A stretch of 64,000 nucleotides of DNA from the NCBI GenBank assembly GCA_023213395.1, contig CM041465.1, forward strand, positions 50,723,741-50,787,740, read 5' to 3'. Below are positions 21,624 to 33,278 of the stretch, in pieces. The notes beneath the pieces are model-generated. The model made no database searches, had not been told where the DNA came from, and was given only the letters and a program-made list of their open reading frames with translations. Numbering within the stretch: the first letter of the stretch is position 1; each line of letters starts with the position of its first letter. The position numbers were made by a program, and so were the translations under genes. This DNA is from Cycas panzhihuaensis (Eukaryota > Cycadophyta).

Positions 21624-24600
21624 TATAAAAAACTTTAATGTATAATTTGAAAGGTATGGTCTTAATGAATAAATAAGAATCCTTTTAATCTTAATTGAAA
21701 AAATAACTTGAAATATATAATAAATCTCCTTTTATAAGTACTTTTAATAAGATTCCAATATAGATTCCTTCTTAATCAATAAAAAATAATTTAGTAATAA
21801 CAAGAATATGTAGTTTTTCAAATTAAAAAGAAATGAATACGATCTTGCTTAACAAGTTAGGGTTTTTTTTTTAATAACTTGAAAAAACTAACTTAATAAT
21901 AAAATAAAGATATATCCTTTTAAATTAAAATCAACAAATACTCCTTTTCAATAAAGATATACAAATGAAGTAAACAAGCTTTTAATGATTCTAAATGTAC
22001 CTTGATACCATGAAATACTTTTGAATAATTTGATGTAAGGGATGTAAACTAAATGCATCTTTAAAAGAACATTTATTGATCAATAAAGAGCTAAAAGAGA
22101 ATAAAAAAATAGATCTACAATTTGTTTCACTATTCAAAATAAAATATGTGAACCTTAAAGGTAAAGGCCTATGGAATGAGCTTATAATTATGCAATATAA
22201 TATAACTTATTTGAGTTTTTAAGTATAATAGAGATGTCCTTAAATCAACTTTAAAGATGTTTTACTAATGAGCCAAAAAATAACTTAAAATATACATGAA
22301 CTTTCAAATAGATGTCTTCTTAATCAATGAAGTAATAGAAAAAGGTATATCATTTTAAATTGAATTCAATGAATGCTTTTGTAAAATAACTTTCAAAGGA
22401 TTCAAATAAGCTTTAAAAGGGAATGAAGTACTTTTAAATGATTTTATGCAACTAAATGTATCTTTAAATGCAATAAAAAGACCTTGATAGATGTTTTAAA
22501 GGTGAACTTTAATAGAGAGCTAAATGAGAGTCTTCTATTCATTTCACTATATAGATAAAAATATTAAGAATACATGAATAGAAAATGTTCTTATATATGA
22601 GCACCTTTTTAATCCAAAGAAAAATGCAAGATATGCTATGATTATAACCTTGAAATATACTCCTTTATTTAACTTTGAATACACCTTTAAGTGAATGCTT
22701 TAAAGAGATAAAAGTAACCTTAAATGAGTAGGAAATATGCTTTGAATGAGCTCTATAATCAATTTTATAAGCTGAAAGATAAAGTAGCAACTTTAGAACA
22801 GAGTTATAAGGAGCTTGAGTATACCAGTGTAAAGCATTTATTTCCAAAAGGGTTCCTTCTCTTTAGGAGGCTAAAGTAGGGATAAATAGCTATAAAATTT
22901 AATTGTGAGCCTCTAAAATAGATAAAAAACTATCAATAGTAGATTAACAACTCAATATTAAGTATTCCAAGTTAGAATGAAAAAACATTTTAAATTAATT
23001 AAAAATAACCTAAACCATAGTCAATCAAAATCCTTAGAATCACTAGCCTTAAAAACCTATAAAATAATTTTAAATCTTATTAAAACCTATTTCAATGTGT
23101 AGACAATTAAAATACATTTTTAACAAATCCAACCGTTTAAAAAATAGACTCTTGGATCAAATGTTATAATGAAAATAGCACAAAAACGTTTTTAGGGCAT
23201 CAAAATGAGTAGGAGGGGGGTTAAGCCCCTTAGGCAAAAGGTCCCTAGTCATGTGGGAGCCAACGTGACCACCTACTAGGGTTTAAAAGAGGCTATGAAT
23301 TTTAAAATGTATAAAATATGGATAATTTTTTTTTTAAAACCTAAAATTATAAAAAGTAAGTTATAATTATTTGGAATCTGCCTCCTAAAAGGATAAAACC
23401 ATGATCACTTAGGGGCTTAATGTGACTATAAATTAATGACAAAGGGATCTACACCAAAATCACATGCCTAGATCTCAAAATTTATTTAAGTTTTATAAAT
23501 CTTAGGAAAAAAATTAACAAATAATTGTCTATTAATAGAGTGATTGCATAGCGAATAGATTTATAAAATGCTAATAAATTTATCAAAATATTGATCAATA
23601 CTAATCAATCTTGAATGTGAGTGGGAAGGGGGGGGGTGATTGATACAATGATAAAATATAAAATATATGTATATATTTTCTTTAAAAATAAATAAATAAA
23701 TAGAGAAAGAAACTAGACTGCTAGTGACTATAACATGATTTCTAGGTCTAGATTAGAGATGCCAATGCAAACGATTAACAAGGAAAGAGAAAGTAGCCAA
23801 GGATATTGCTAATTGATTTTGTCTATTAAATTTTCATGTAGATTATTTAGCCATAAAAAAATAGATGAGATTAGTAGAGAAAGGGAAAGCCTCCAAGGAC
23901 AGAGATAATACAACTAACATTACATTATAATTAATATGTTTCAAATTCTTAATTCTACGAAATTATCTCAGAAAATAATGACAACAAGCCTGTGACAAAT
24001 AGTAGGGACACTTAAGAGATTAAAGATGCATAATGTATTGAGATGATAAGTATATTCAAGAGCCATTCATTCAAATCATCAATACTTGATGGTTTCACAT
24101 TCTATGAAGGTCATAAAAAAGCTATGCAGGAGAAGAAATTAAGGCAACATACTTAGTTTCAATAATGAGTATAACCTGGAGCTTAGGTTGGGCCTTATAT
24201 TCAAAAGAAAAACCTGGAAGAACAATTGTGTAAAATAGGTGAAGATATAGAGGTGGCTACATGTAGTGATCTGAGCACTTCTTATTTAATGTTTTATCAA
24301 GCAAGGTAGGACTAAAGAGAGAGCATTAATTATAGATGAGATGGTAGTGAACAGAGCACCATGTAGGGGGAAGAGGGGCATGATGGAGGTCTCACAATGT
24401 GAGATAGAGACAAAGAAAATAAATAGAAACTGATAATCATGTAGGGAGGACATATGGATAGAAATGCATTTATACAGAAATGCAATCTGAAATATGATTT
24501 AGCATGCAAAAGAATGTATCCTTTAAAAATAAAGTTATAACTATATTGTTTCAAATAATTACAAATATTAAAGTCATAAATAACCAATCTCTAAGAATGT

Positions 24601-24805
24601 ATATCATGATAATATTAAAGATATACTTGTAGAAAGACAAATGACTAATTTCCAAGAGTGAGATCTCCTTTTAGAGGGGATGGAATTTCAAATCATTTTT
24701 TTACTGGGTAGATTTAGTCACCAAGAATCTAATGAGCAGTCATATTTTATATTTTCACTGAGTGTCTGAGGAATTAGAAGCTACATAATTAAATATTAAT
24801 AACCT
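21624..24805 (-). other. Element D long leader
   Basis: About 3.2 kb without coding content. The part at 22850-23240 matches the leader of C (27430-27860) on the opposite strand, including the shared region coding for nothing but reading TTTGATCCAAGAGTCTATTT on the minus strand. The part at 23640-24800 has no visible counterpart in C. A nine-G run lies at 23628-23636. Confidence 0.6.
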
Positions 24806-24809
24806 GGGA

Positions 24810-24823
24810 GCTTTGATATCAAA
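24810..24823 (-). other. Element D primer-binding site (decayed)
   Basis: On the minus strand TTTGATATCAAAGC, next to the inner end of the LTR. It is a decayed form of TTTGGTATCAGAGC. Confidence 0.65.
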
Positions 24824-25107
24824 TGCAGAATAATAAAGATAGAGCGAAGTTGGAATAATCATAATATTACTTCATATTCAACTTATATTTGTAAAAGTAA
24901 TAAATTTACATTGATGGAGGTGGTGTTCATAAACACCAAGGTTTTGAGACCCAAAATTTATATCTAGGAGGTAGGAAAGAGCTGCCTCAACTTCAATTCA
25001 AAATAATATAAAAAATAAACAAGACATTAAAATAATACTTACTATAATGGCTCTGGTAGTATGCACACTCCTAATGCAAACATTAGGTGATGAATATTAA
25101 CCTAATA
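24824..25107 (-). repeat. Element D 5' LTR
   Basis: On the minus strand TATTAGGTTAATATTC at 25107 to TATTCTGCA at 24824, 284 bp, about 85% identical by eye to 6216-6499. TATTT outside it (25108-25112) matches the pentamer outside the H LTR at 2383-2387 rather than the pentamer outside the other D LTR. Confidence 0.82.
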
Positions 25108-25112
25108 TATTT

Positions 25113-25870
25113 TATATTAATTTATTATTATTATTATTTAATTAAAAAAATTAAACTAAATTGAATAGTTTTTTGAAGTATGGTAGCCCCCTCTATTCAG
25201 TAGTCGATGGTCCTATTTGCGGTCCATGTGATCTTATTTTTTGTAAAAAGGGATAGAATTAAAATTACATTAAGCTCTTTTTTATAAATTTGAATTTTAA
25301 GAAAATTGACTATATTTCATAAATTTTGAAATCTATAGCTCCCCTTTCCGCTAGTAGGTGGTTACATGCTGTGACCCAGTGACTAGGGGCTAACTTGCTA
25401 AAGGGTCTTAAGGTTCCCCTCCTTTATTTTTTAGCCATAAATAGGTGTCTTCACTCTTTTTGTAATAACTTTCAATCTAGGAGTTTGTTTTTTGAATGGT
25501 TTAAACCATCAAAAAGCTAATTCAATGCTCTTTAATTTAGAATTAGTTTGAGATTAATTTAAAGCTATTTTGTAGGACTTTTAAGCTACCAAAGTTGGCT
25601 TACTTAGTTGATCCTTAGTAATTTTTATTTATTTATTTTAAAGTTAGTATTAGTAATTTTTATTTATTTTAAAGTTAGTAATTTTTTAGTTAGTATTAGT
25701 CTCTTCAAGGATATTAATACTACATCATTGTAATAATTATTAGTAGTAGATTTTAGTCTATTATTTCAACTCATAAAGGTTTTGTGGTTGATTTTATAGA
25801 GGTTTTCTCTTAAAAGTGAAACAAATAATCTTGGGTTAAACTTTCACAAACAAGAGCTCTCTAAACCCTT
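25113..25870 (+). other. Element A leader, second part
   Basis: Plus-oriented non-coding sequence homologous to the leader of C around 27390-27900, for example GAGCTCTCTAA at 25853 versus 27879. It holds AATAACTTTCAATCTAGGAG near 25465 and a small direct repeat (TTAGTAATTTTTATTTATTT, 25615 and 25649). Assigned to A by orientation and position. Confidence 0.55.
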
Positions 25871-25875
25871 TTACC

Positions 25876-26185
25876 TGTTAGGTTAATGTTCATTATCTGA
25901 CATTACATTGGGAGTGTGTAGGCCACCTGAGTCATCATGGTAAGTTTTATTTTAATGCTTTGTTTATTTTTTATATTATTTTGAATTAAGGTTGAGGCAG
26001 GCTCTTGCCTGCCTCCTGAATATAAATTTTGGGTCTCAAAACTATGGTGTTTATCAACACCACCTCTCAATATAAATTTATTATCATGCTCTTCAATATG
26101 AATTGAAATATGAACGTGAATATGGTTTTCAATATAGATTGAATATTATTAAATTACTCCACTCTATCTCCATTTACGATCTTCA
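25876..26185 (+). repeat. Element C 5' LTR
   Basis: It begins TGTTAGGTTAATG and ends TTTACGATCTTCA. The middle has GAGGCAGGCTCTTGCCTGCCTC, which can fold back on itself and recurs in the LTRs of D and H. Confidence 0.88.
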
Positions 26186-26187
26186 TT

Positions 26188-26200
26188 TGGTATTAAAGCC
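26188..26200 (+). other. Element C primer-binding site (decayed)
   Basis: TTGGTATTAAAGC directly follows the LTR. A second similar motif, TTGGTATCATAGC, lies at 26214-26226. Confidence 0.72.
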
Positions 26201-28490
26201 TTGTATATGATATTTGGTATCATAGCAAGCTCACGACAAGTTTTACATGCAATATTTATTCATTTTCTAATATTATTTCAATAATTTTTATAGTATTTTA
26301 TTAAAAATTTTGATTATTTTCATTCATAAGCTTTAATTCTTCAAAGTTTCTTCATTTTTTTACAGCTATTGTTGTTAAGCACAACCCAACACATATTTGG
26401 AGTGTTTATACCTTCATTTCATCAAGTTTTATAAAGATTTTAAATCATTTTTATGAGATCTTTTAGGTTCTTACCTCCTTCCTAAGCTTCATTGAGCTGG
26501 TGTTCTCTCCTCAGTGCATGAAACCTTATCACATAACTACTCATTGGAATCCTTGCTAAACTAGCTTTGCAATACAACTAATAGATCAAAAATCCAATGC
26601 TCTTATGTGGAGATCTCCCTCTCAGAAACTTACTCATTATGTCCAATGAAACCCCATAGCTCCTCCTCTCATTTACTTATTTCTCCTTCATTTTTCACAA
26701 CATTTCTTTTGTAGCAGGGGTGTAGGCCTGGTAAGGGTTAAACCAAACTATCTTTAACTATTTTTGTTCCCTGTATGATCTGTATGACCTCCATGAAGCT
26801 ATGCATCCTCCACATCTTTTACACTTTAAAAAATCATTTTTTAAACTTAATTTTTTTTTGAATCACCTTCTAGAATATTCTAGAGCATGTGATTGATCAT
26901 TCTTATCAATCTTAAAAGAGATATATAACAAGTTCGATCAGATTTCATCACCTCTCTTTGCATGTTCATCCTTATCCTCTATATCTATACATAGTTGTCA
27001 ATTCTATGTTTTTGCTATTTTTAAAATTATTTTCTATCTAAATTAGGGTGCCCAACCCTCGCACCCTTCATAAACCATTTTCTAGAATATTTTTGGCCCA
27101 TATTTGATTGATAAGATTGCCAGATTTATCTCTTCATCTAAACACAATTCTTGATTCTCTGCTTTCTTTGGTTCATATATTTACAATCATTTTATAAATA
27201 TTTTACACAGTTTTAAAAGAAATTTGATTAGATTTTATATATTTTGATGTCCCCCCATAGCCCCCAACTGGTGATCATATCCAGCCTCCTCATGACCCTA
27301 GTTTAGCCAAAAAATGGCTTAGATTCAAAAACCTATAGATTACTTTGAATTAATTTTGTTTTAATAGAATTAGTTCTTTTTAATATTCTTTAGAATCTAC
27401 TATCCCCCTTCATAGGTAAGTCGTTGATCATTTGGGCCCTCCATGTGACCAGGGGCCTCCTATCTAAGGGGCTTATCCCCCTACTCAATTTTATTACCTC
27501 AAAAGGTCTTTGTACAATTTTTATTATAACTTTTGATCTAAGAGTCCATTTTTTTAATGAATGGATTTGTGAAAGGTATTTTAATTGTCTACACATTTAA
27601 GCAGTTTTAATGAGATTTGAAGCTATTTTATAGGTTTTAGAGGCTGGTGAAGTTAAGGCTTTTGATTGACACTAGTTTGGCCTATTTTCAAATATTTTAA
27701 GCTATATTTTCATTCTAACTTAGCATACTTACATATTAGTAAGCTACTAACCTATTATTGACAGTTTTTTTTATCTATTTTAGAGCTCACAACTAAATTT
27801 TATAGCTATTTTAGTTATATTTTAGCCTCCTGAAAAGAAGGAGACTTTTTTAGAAGAAAATTCTTCAAATCGGAGCTCTCTAACTCATAATATCTATGCT
27901 TTAAAGTCATTATTATGTTTTATGGTTTATTTATTTTAAATTTAAGCTCACTTTAAGCTTATTTCATTCATTTTTTAGTCAATTTACCTTTTAAAAAGGA
28001 TACTTTAAAGTACATTCAAGGACAAATAAAAGAGCATATTTCAAGGCTATATTCATAGCATACTTTGCATTTTTCTTTAATATTAAAAATGGACATACAA
28101 TGAAGAAAATTTATTATTCATTTATTCTTAGCTTATTCATCTATAAAAAATCAAATAAGAGGCTTATTTTGCTTCCACTTAGCTCCTTATTAAAGTTTAC
28201 CTTTAAAACATCTATTACATTTAAAGGTGTATTTAGATTCAATCCTTTTCATAAGATCATTTAAAAGTATTTAATTTCTTTTTAAAGTTTATTTGAATCC
28301 TTATGGAAATTTATTTTGTAAAAGCATTCATTGAATTTAATTTGAAAGGATATACCTTTTTATTACTAAGTTATTTTTTTCATTGATTAAGAAGGTATTT
28401 ATTTAAAAATTAATGTATATTTCAAGTTATTTTTTGGCTCATTAGTAAAGCATTTTTTAAAGTTGATTTAAGGCCATATCTATTCTACCA
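26201..28490 (+). other. Element C long leader
   Basis: About 2.3 kb with no open frame of note. The section 27390-27900 matches D (22850-23240, opposite strand) and A (25380-25870). It includes ATTATAACTTTTGATCTAAG near 27522. The small open stretch at 27390-27596 on the minus strand lies over this conserved leader and has no domain. Confidence 0.65.
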
Positions 28491-29195
28491 ATGACAATAA
28501 ACATTTGTAACATAAGCTTTCCTATATTCAATGGATCTAATTTTCAAATTTAGAGTAAAGTAATGAAGTCATATTTTATTACAAATAACCTTTAGAAGTT
28601 TATAAAAGATGGTTACTCAAAAGTTGAACCAAATTTTAAAGAAAATATGAGAAAAGATAATGAGGCTTTAGCCTTAATTTTTTGTGCATTAGATGATATT
28701 ATATTCTCTAGTGTTAGTGAAATGACCACTTCTAAAATTGCATATGATACCTTGGAATTAGTTTATGGGGGAGACACTTTAGAATTATATGTAACTAATT
28801 ATATTGATGATGTTGTTTATGTGGGATATATGCTAGAGTAGGTTGATAATGATGTATTAACTAATATTGATGACTTAAATAAAATTAATGATTGCATTAT
28901 TGTATTTGATAAGGTTGTGTGTACGTTTGACTTAATTGACTCCAATAAAGTAACAAATCAAGAAGACAAATATTATAAAGAAGCCACACACACTCATTTA
29001 AGATAAGTTTGGAAGTCATATGAACCATACTTTTTTGAAAAATACTACATTACAAGGATAATAATATAGATTGATGATCACTTCAAGGATGGTGACAAAG
29101 CTAATAGATATGTATTCAATCTCTCTCTCAAAGTTTTTTTAAAGTATAAGTACCATAAATTCAAAGAAAAGTTTGAAGATGTATGTAATGAATAT
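28491..29195 (+). pseudogene. Element C Gag-like ORF with fused pol tail (broken)
   Basis: From the ATG at 28491 it reads NISFPIFNGSNFQI and, after stops, an open stretch at 28647-28841 with NEALALIFCALDDIIF and TTSKIAYDTLELVYGGD of copia Gag. It then jumps at the same point as D to TNYIDDVVYVGYMLE. The tail shares FDLIDS, YFFEK and ITRIII with D and ends in YHKFKEKFEDVCNEY, the RNase H C-terminus. Zinc knuckle, protease active site, integrase and RT are absent. Confidence 0.75.
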
Positions 29196-29207
29196 TAAGG
29201 GGGAGAA
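29196..29207 (+). other. Element C polypurine tract
   Basis: AAGGGGGAGAA directly precedes the 3' LTR. Confidence 0.82.
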
Positions 29208-29518
29208 TATTAGGTTAATATTCATTACCTAACATTTGCATTAAGAGTGTGCAAGCCACTAGAGGCATCATGATAATTTTTATTTTAATGTTTTATATAT
29301 TTTTCATTTTATTTTAAATTGAGATTGAGGTGGGCTCTTGCCTACCTTTTGAATATAATTTTTGGGTCTTAAAACCCTAGTGGTTATCAATACTACCTCT
29401 CAATATACATTTGTTATCATGCTCTTCAATATGGATTGAAATATGAATGTGAACATGGTTTTCAATATGGATTAAATATTATTGAACTGCTCTGCTCTGT
29501 CTCTATTTACAAACTTTA
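29208..29518 (+). repeat. Element C 3' LTR
   Basis: It begins TATTAGGTTAATATTC (TG decayed to TA) and ends AAACTTTA, followed by TTACC. It aligns with 25876-26185 throughout. Confidence 0.88.
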
Positions 29519-29523
29519 TTACC

Positions 29524-30087
29524 ACTTTAAATTATTTTATTTATTATGATTTAATTTAACTTTATTTCATTTACTTGTAATTTTTTAAATTTTTAGTAGA
29601 AAGAACCTTATGTATAATCAACCACCATATTTTTCTAGCCTTATAAGGGAAATAGTTAGGACCCCTAAAGTTACCACCTCACATATGCCTTTGATGTACT
29701 CTAATTTGTTGAAAAAACCATTGGCTATCAGGTGTAATAGATGGAAGACTAAGGTGGAAAACCTTTTTCCATTCAGAGTTTGGAGACGAAGCTATACCTA
29801 GAGGGGCTGAGTGCCTTGGTTGGTCAAGCTCTCAATGTTAGATTTGTTACTAGGCATAAGTGCAGCATAAGTGGACCAATAGATCAAAGGAGTTCTTGAC
29901 CTTCTTTACAGCCTGCATACTGAGGTATATCAAGCCTTGAGCTCACATACCAGTATATTGGGTACCTGGTTTACCACTTGTGTGTAGGTGCCATTATAGT
30001 AATTGAGAGCTTTTCTTGGAGACCCTAAGACATAGAACTCTATATTAGAAACCTCCTAGATAGATAGGATATAATACAATTAAATTT
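29524..30087 (+). other. Element A leader, last part
   Basis: Non-coding sequence between the C insertion and the A gag start. A 63-codon open stretch at 29610-29801 has no recognised domain. Confidence 0.5.
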
Positions 30088-31200
30088 TTGGGGTATACTA
30101 AAGTTGAATTTATAATAGAAACAATCTTTAGAAATATCATCATGCCCAAATTTGATATAATCAACTTCATTAATTGGAGTAAGAGAATGAAACCAATCTT
30201 CATAGCTAAAGATATGTGGGAATTTGTCAAAGATGGATTTGATGATATTAGAGAAAATATTACTGTAGATGAGAAAGTAACCTATAAAGAGTATACTAAA
30301 AAGGATAATGAAGCTTTAACTTTAATTTTTTGTGCTCTAGAGGAATATATATTCCCTAGAGTTAGTGAAGCAACTACATTAAAGGAAGCTTAGGACACTC
30401 TAAAGTTGATTTATGTAGGAGCCACATCTACTAAGCTTCAATTCCTTAGAAGTAAATTTGATAACTTGAAGATGTCACCAAGAGAAAGTGTAAATGAATT
30501 CATCACTAAGATCTAAGACTTAGTAAATCAAATAAGATCCCTTAGAGAAGCATTGACTGAAGAAAGGGTTTTAGAAAGAATATTGACATGTATTAGAGAA
30601 ATTAAAAGATTCAAAATAGTAGCCATAAGCATTAAAGTTTCAAAGGATCTAGGTGTCCTTAAGATTGAGTAATTAAGTACCATGCTTCTTATAGTTGAAG
30701 AGAAGAACGGTAGACATGAAATCTTAGAACATGCCTTTTCCATAAAGGTAAGGATTAAGCAAAGTAACCAAGGATAAAATTTTAGGGGAAGGGACCCATC
30801 CCCTAGAAGAGGAGAATGGAACCAAAGGACATATTAAGATTCAAATCCTAGATATTAAGAATCAATACAAAAATATCAAGAACCTCATCAAAGATACCAA
30901 CCACTAAATCAGTGGTACCAAGAGAGGAATGGATTCTGTAATCAAGGTAGAACTTAAGAACATGGACACAATAATTGTTAAGGATAAGGAAGTTATATAG
31001 GACCAAGTTAATGTGTTCAAGGATAAAATTATATAGATTGTCAAGGCCAAAATCAAACCTCATTTGTTGAAAGAGGAAGATCAACCTCTACAGGAAGAGG
31101 ATCTTCTAGAAATAGAATTCATAACCAAAGAAGTAAAACACCAATACAATGCTTATATTGCCATAAAATTAGATACATAGAGGATTGTTGCTTTGTCAAA
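30088..31200 (+). pseudogene. Element A gag and zinc knuckle (broken)
   Basis: Open at 30088-30393 with MPKFDIINFINWSKRMKP, FIAKDMWEFVKDG and NEALTLIFCALEEYIFP, the Gag N-terminal half. After a stop come LKLIYVGA, LQFLRSKFDNLKMSPRESV, VNQIRSLREALTEERVLERI and KVSKDLGVLKIE. A linker of RYQ/KYQ repeats follows, then a zinc knuckle near 31150: CLYCHKIRYIEDCC, with His replaced by Tyr. Several stops; not functional. Confidence 0.85.
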
Positions 31201-32720
31201 AATATAAGTCAATAAAGAGGAAATACAAATATCATGGCTAAAAGTAGAGATAATAATAGATTTTTCCTATCAAGTCTTATAGCCAATGAAGAAGAGGACA
31301 ACTGGTATATAGATTCAAGGTGCTCAACCCATATGATACATAAGGAGGAAATTTTAAAACTATTGATAGAAATAAAAAGGGGAAGATTATGTTTGGGGAT
31401 AATACTACATTTGAGTTCATTAACAAAGATAACATTACCATAATCACAGAATTAGGAAAAACTAGGTACATTGATGATGTACTACATGTACCTACCTTGA
31501 AGAAGAACCTACTTCTAGTAGGTCAGATGATGGATCAAGATTATAAGGTTATCTTCAATAACAATGAATGTATATTAAAGACAAAATGATAAATAAAGAT
31601 ACTGTAGCTAAGGGACAAATGACTAGTGACATACTATTTAAGTTAGTCATTCCTCTAATAGATAACTATGCTTTGAAAGCTTCTACTAAAGTTGGAAGCA
31701 ACACATGGCACACATAATTTGGTCATCTAAGCTATAGTACATTAGCTCTAATGAAAAGAATGGAAATGGTTAAAGGTTTGCCTACCATTGAAGGAAATAA
31801 AGAAATATGTGAAGGATATCTACTTAGAAAGCAGCATAGAGAGATCTTTCCAGATAATAGTTATAAAGCCCAAGGTCCTCTCTAATTAATTTATGTGGTC
31901 CCATAGATGTACCCTCACTTGGAGGTGCTAAATATTTTATGATATTTATTGATAACTTTACCAAGAAAACTTGGGTATATTTTCTAAAGTTCAAATTAGA
32001 TGCCTACCAATATTTTGTTGATTTCAAATACTTTGTGGAAAAATAAAGTGGACATAAGATCCTCTGCCTTAGATTAGACAATGGGGGAGAATTCACCTTA
32101 AATGAATTTAAAGACTTTTATATCCATCATGCTTTAAGAATATAATATACTAATCCATATATTCCATAATAGAAGAGAGTGGAAAAAAGAGACAATAAGA
32201 CCATTGTTGATATGGCAAGGTGTATGCTCAAGGACAAGCAATTTAGGTAGAAGTCATATATACAATTATTTATCTATTAAATAGGTGTACCACTAAGGCC
32301 CTTAGGTGGGTTACACTCAAAGAGACTTAGATAGGACATAGGCTAAGCATTCACCACTTGAAAATCTTTAAATGTCTAGCATTTGCTCATATACCAGAGC
32401 AAAAGAAAACGAAACTAGATGATAAATGTACCAAATATATATTTATAGGATATTTTGACACACTTATATCCTATGAATTATTTGACCCCAAGGAAAAGAA
32501 AATAATCATGAATAGAGATATTATCTTTAAAGAGGACAATTATTATAAAGTAGAAGTTGGAAAAGATAAGGAGAATAATATTATAATAGAGTTTGATTCA
32601 CGACTTAAGTCAAAAAATATACCTTCAAATATGCCAACAATACATGAATCAAGCCCTAATGAGGTTGGACCTTCTAAATCCAATCAAAATGTTCCAAAGT
32701 TGGTACAAAGATGATATGAC
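31201..32720 (+). pseudogene. Element A protease and integrase (broken)
   Basis: The protease has WYIDSRCSTHMIHKEE near 31303 (usual D-S-G; Gly is Arg) and KTRYIDDVLHVPTLKKNLLL at about 31460-31515. GAG-pre-integrase has FGHLSYSTLALMKRMEM (31720) and a KQHREIFPDNSY segment. The integrase core is frameshifted but shows LDNGGEFTLNEF near 32079 and DNKTIVDMARCMLK. The C-terminal part is open at 32358-32714 with KCLAFAHIPEQKKTKLDDKC and a DIIFKEDNYY segment. Confidence 0.85.
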
Positions 32721-33278
32721 CTAGAAAAATACTCTGATACCTAAAAGGAAAAATTAGTTATGGGTTATATTATAAGTCCTTGATAGATTTTAGGTTAATT
32801 GGTTACATAGATTTAGATTAGGCAGGTTGTGTTGATGATGGGAAATCTATATCTAGTAATACATTTAGCATGGGATCAATATCAATTGCTTGGAATACTA
32901 AGAAATAAAGCATGGTATCCTTGTCTGTTATATAAATAGAATATAAAGCAACAATAACAAGAGTGTATAAAATAGTTTGGCTACATCGATTACTCCAAGA
33001 CCTATAAATAAAACATGATGGACCTATATATATAATATATGATAATCAAAGTATAACTTAAATAATATGCAATATAATATTTTATAGAAGAACAAAGCAT
33101 ATTAAAATACAGCATCACTTTATTAGAGAATTGGTACAAGCTGATGAGATTGAATTGGTTTACTGTAGCATAGAAGAATAAGTGGCAGGCATCTTCCCTA
33201 AGGCTCTTAGAAAAATCAAGTTTCACAAATTCAGAGATAAGCTTGGAGTTTTCCCTAATGAATATTATGGGAAAGATA
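32721..33278 (+). pseudogene. Element A RNase H remnant; reverse transcriptase deleted
   Basis: Immediately after the integrase tail the sequence resumes in RNase H: DFRLIGYIDLD near 32787, AGCVDDGKSISSNTFSMGS, then VWLHRLLQDL, HHFIRELVQADEIELVYC and FHKFRDKLGVFPNEYYG at the end. The whole reverse transcriptase (about 1 kb in H and K) is missing, so A carries a clean internal deletion. The purine stretch TATGGGAAAGATA at 33266-33278 is the polypurine tract. Confidence 0.82.

Larger units (their letters stand above)
6216..25107 (-). mobile_element. Element D: non-autonomous copia-type element interrupted by E
   Basis: It is bounded by two 284-bp LTRs (24824-25107 and 6216-6499) of one family, with a primer-binding-like site inside the first. 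Its own interior is 21027-24823 plus a short 3' stub at 6500-6553. The interior matches element C: a long non-coding leader, a short Gag-like ORF, and the end of RNase H. The flanking pentamers differ (TAGCT below, TATTT above), so one flank has been rearranged. The LTRs differ at about 15% by eye. Confidence 0.75.
25876..29518 (+). mobile_element. Element C: non-autonomous copia-type element in the A leader
   Basis: A 3643-bp element with 310- and 311-bp LTRs and an exact TTACC duplication (25871-25875, 29519-29523). It has a decayed primer-binding site, a 2.3-kb non-coding leader, one Gag-like ORF with internal deletions, a short tail coding for the end of RNase H, and a polypurine tract. 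Same family as D by LTR, leader, ORF and tail. The LTRs differ by about 17%, so it is old. Confidence 0.88.

Noticed and set aside
6211-25112. Target duplication for D
   Set aside because: TAGCT and TATTT agree at only three of five positions, so no duplication is claimed for D.
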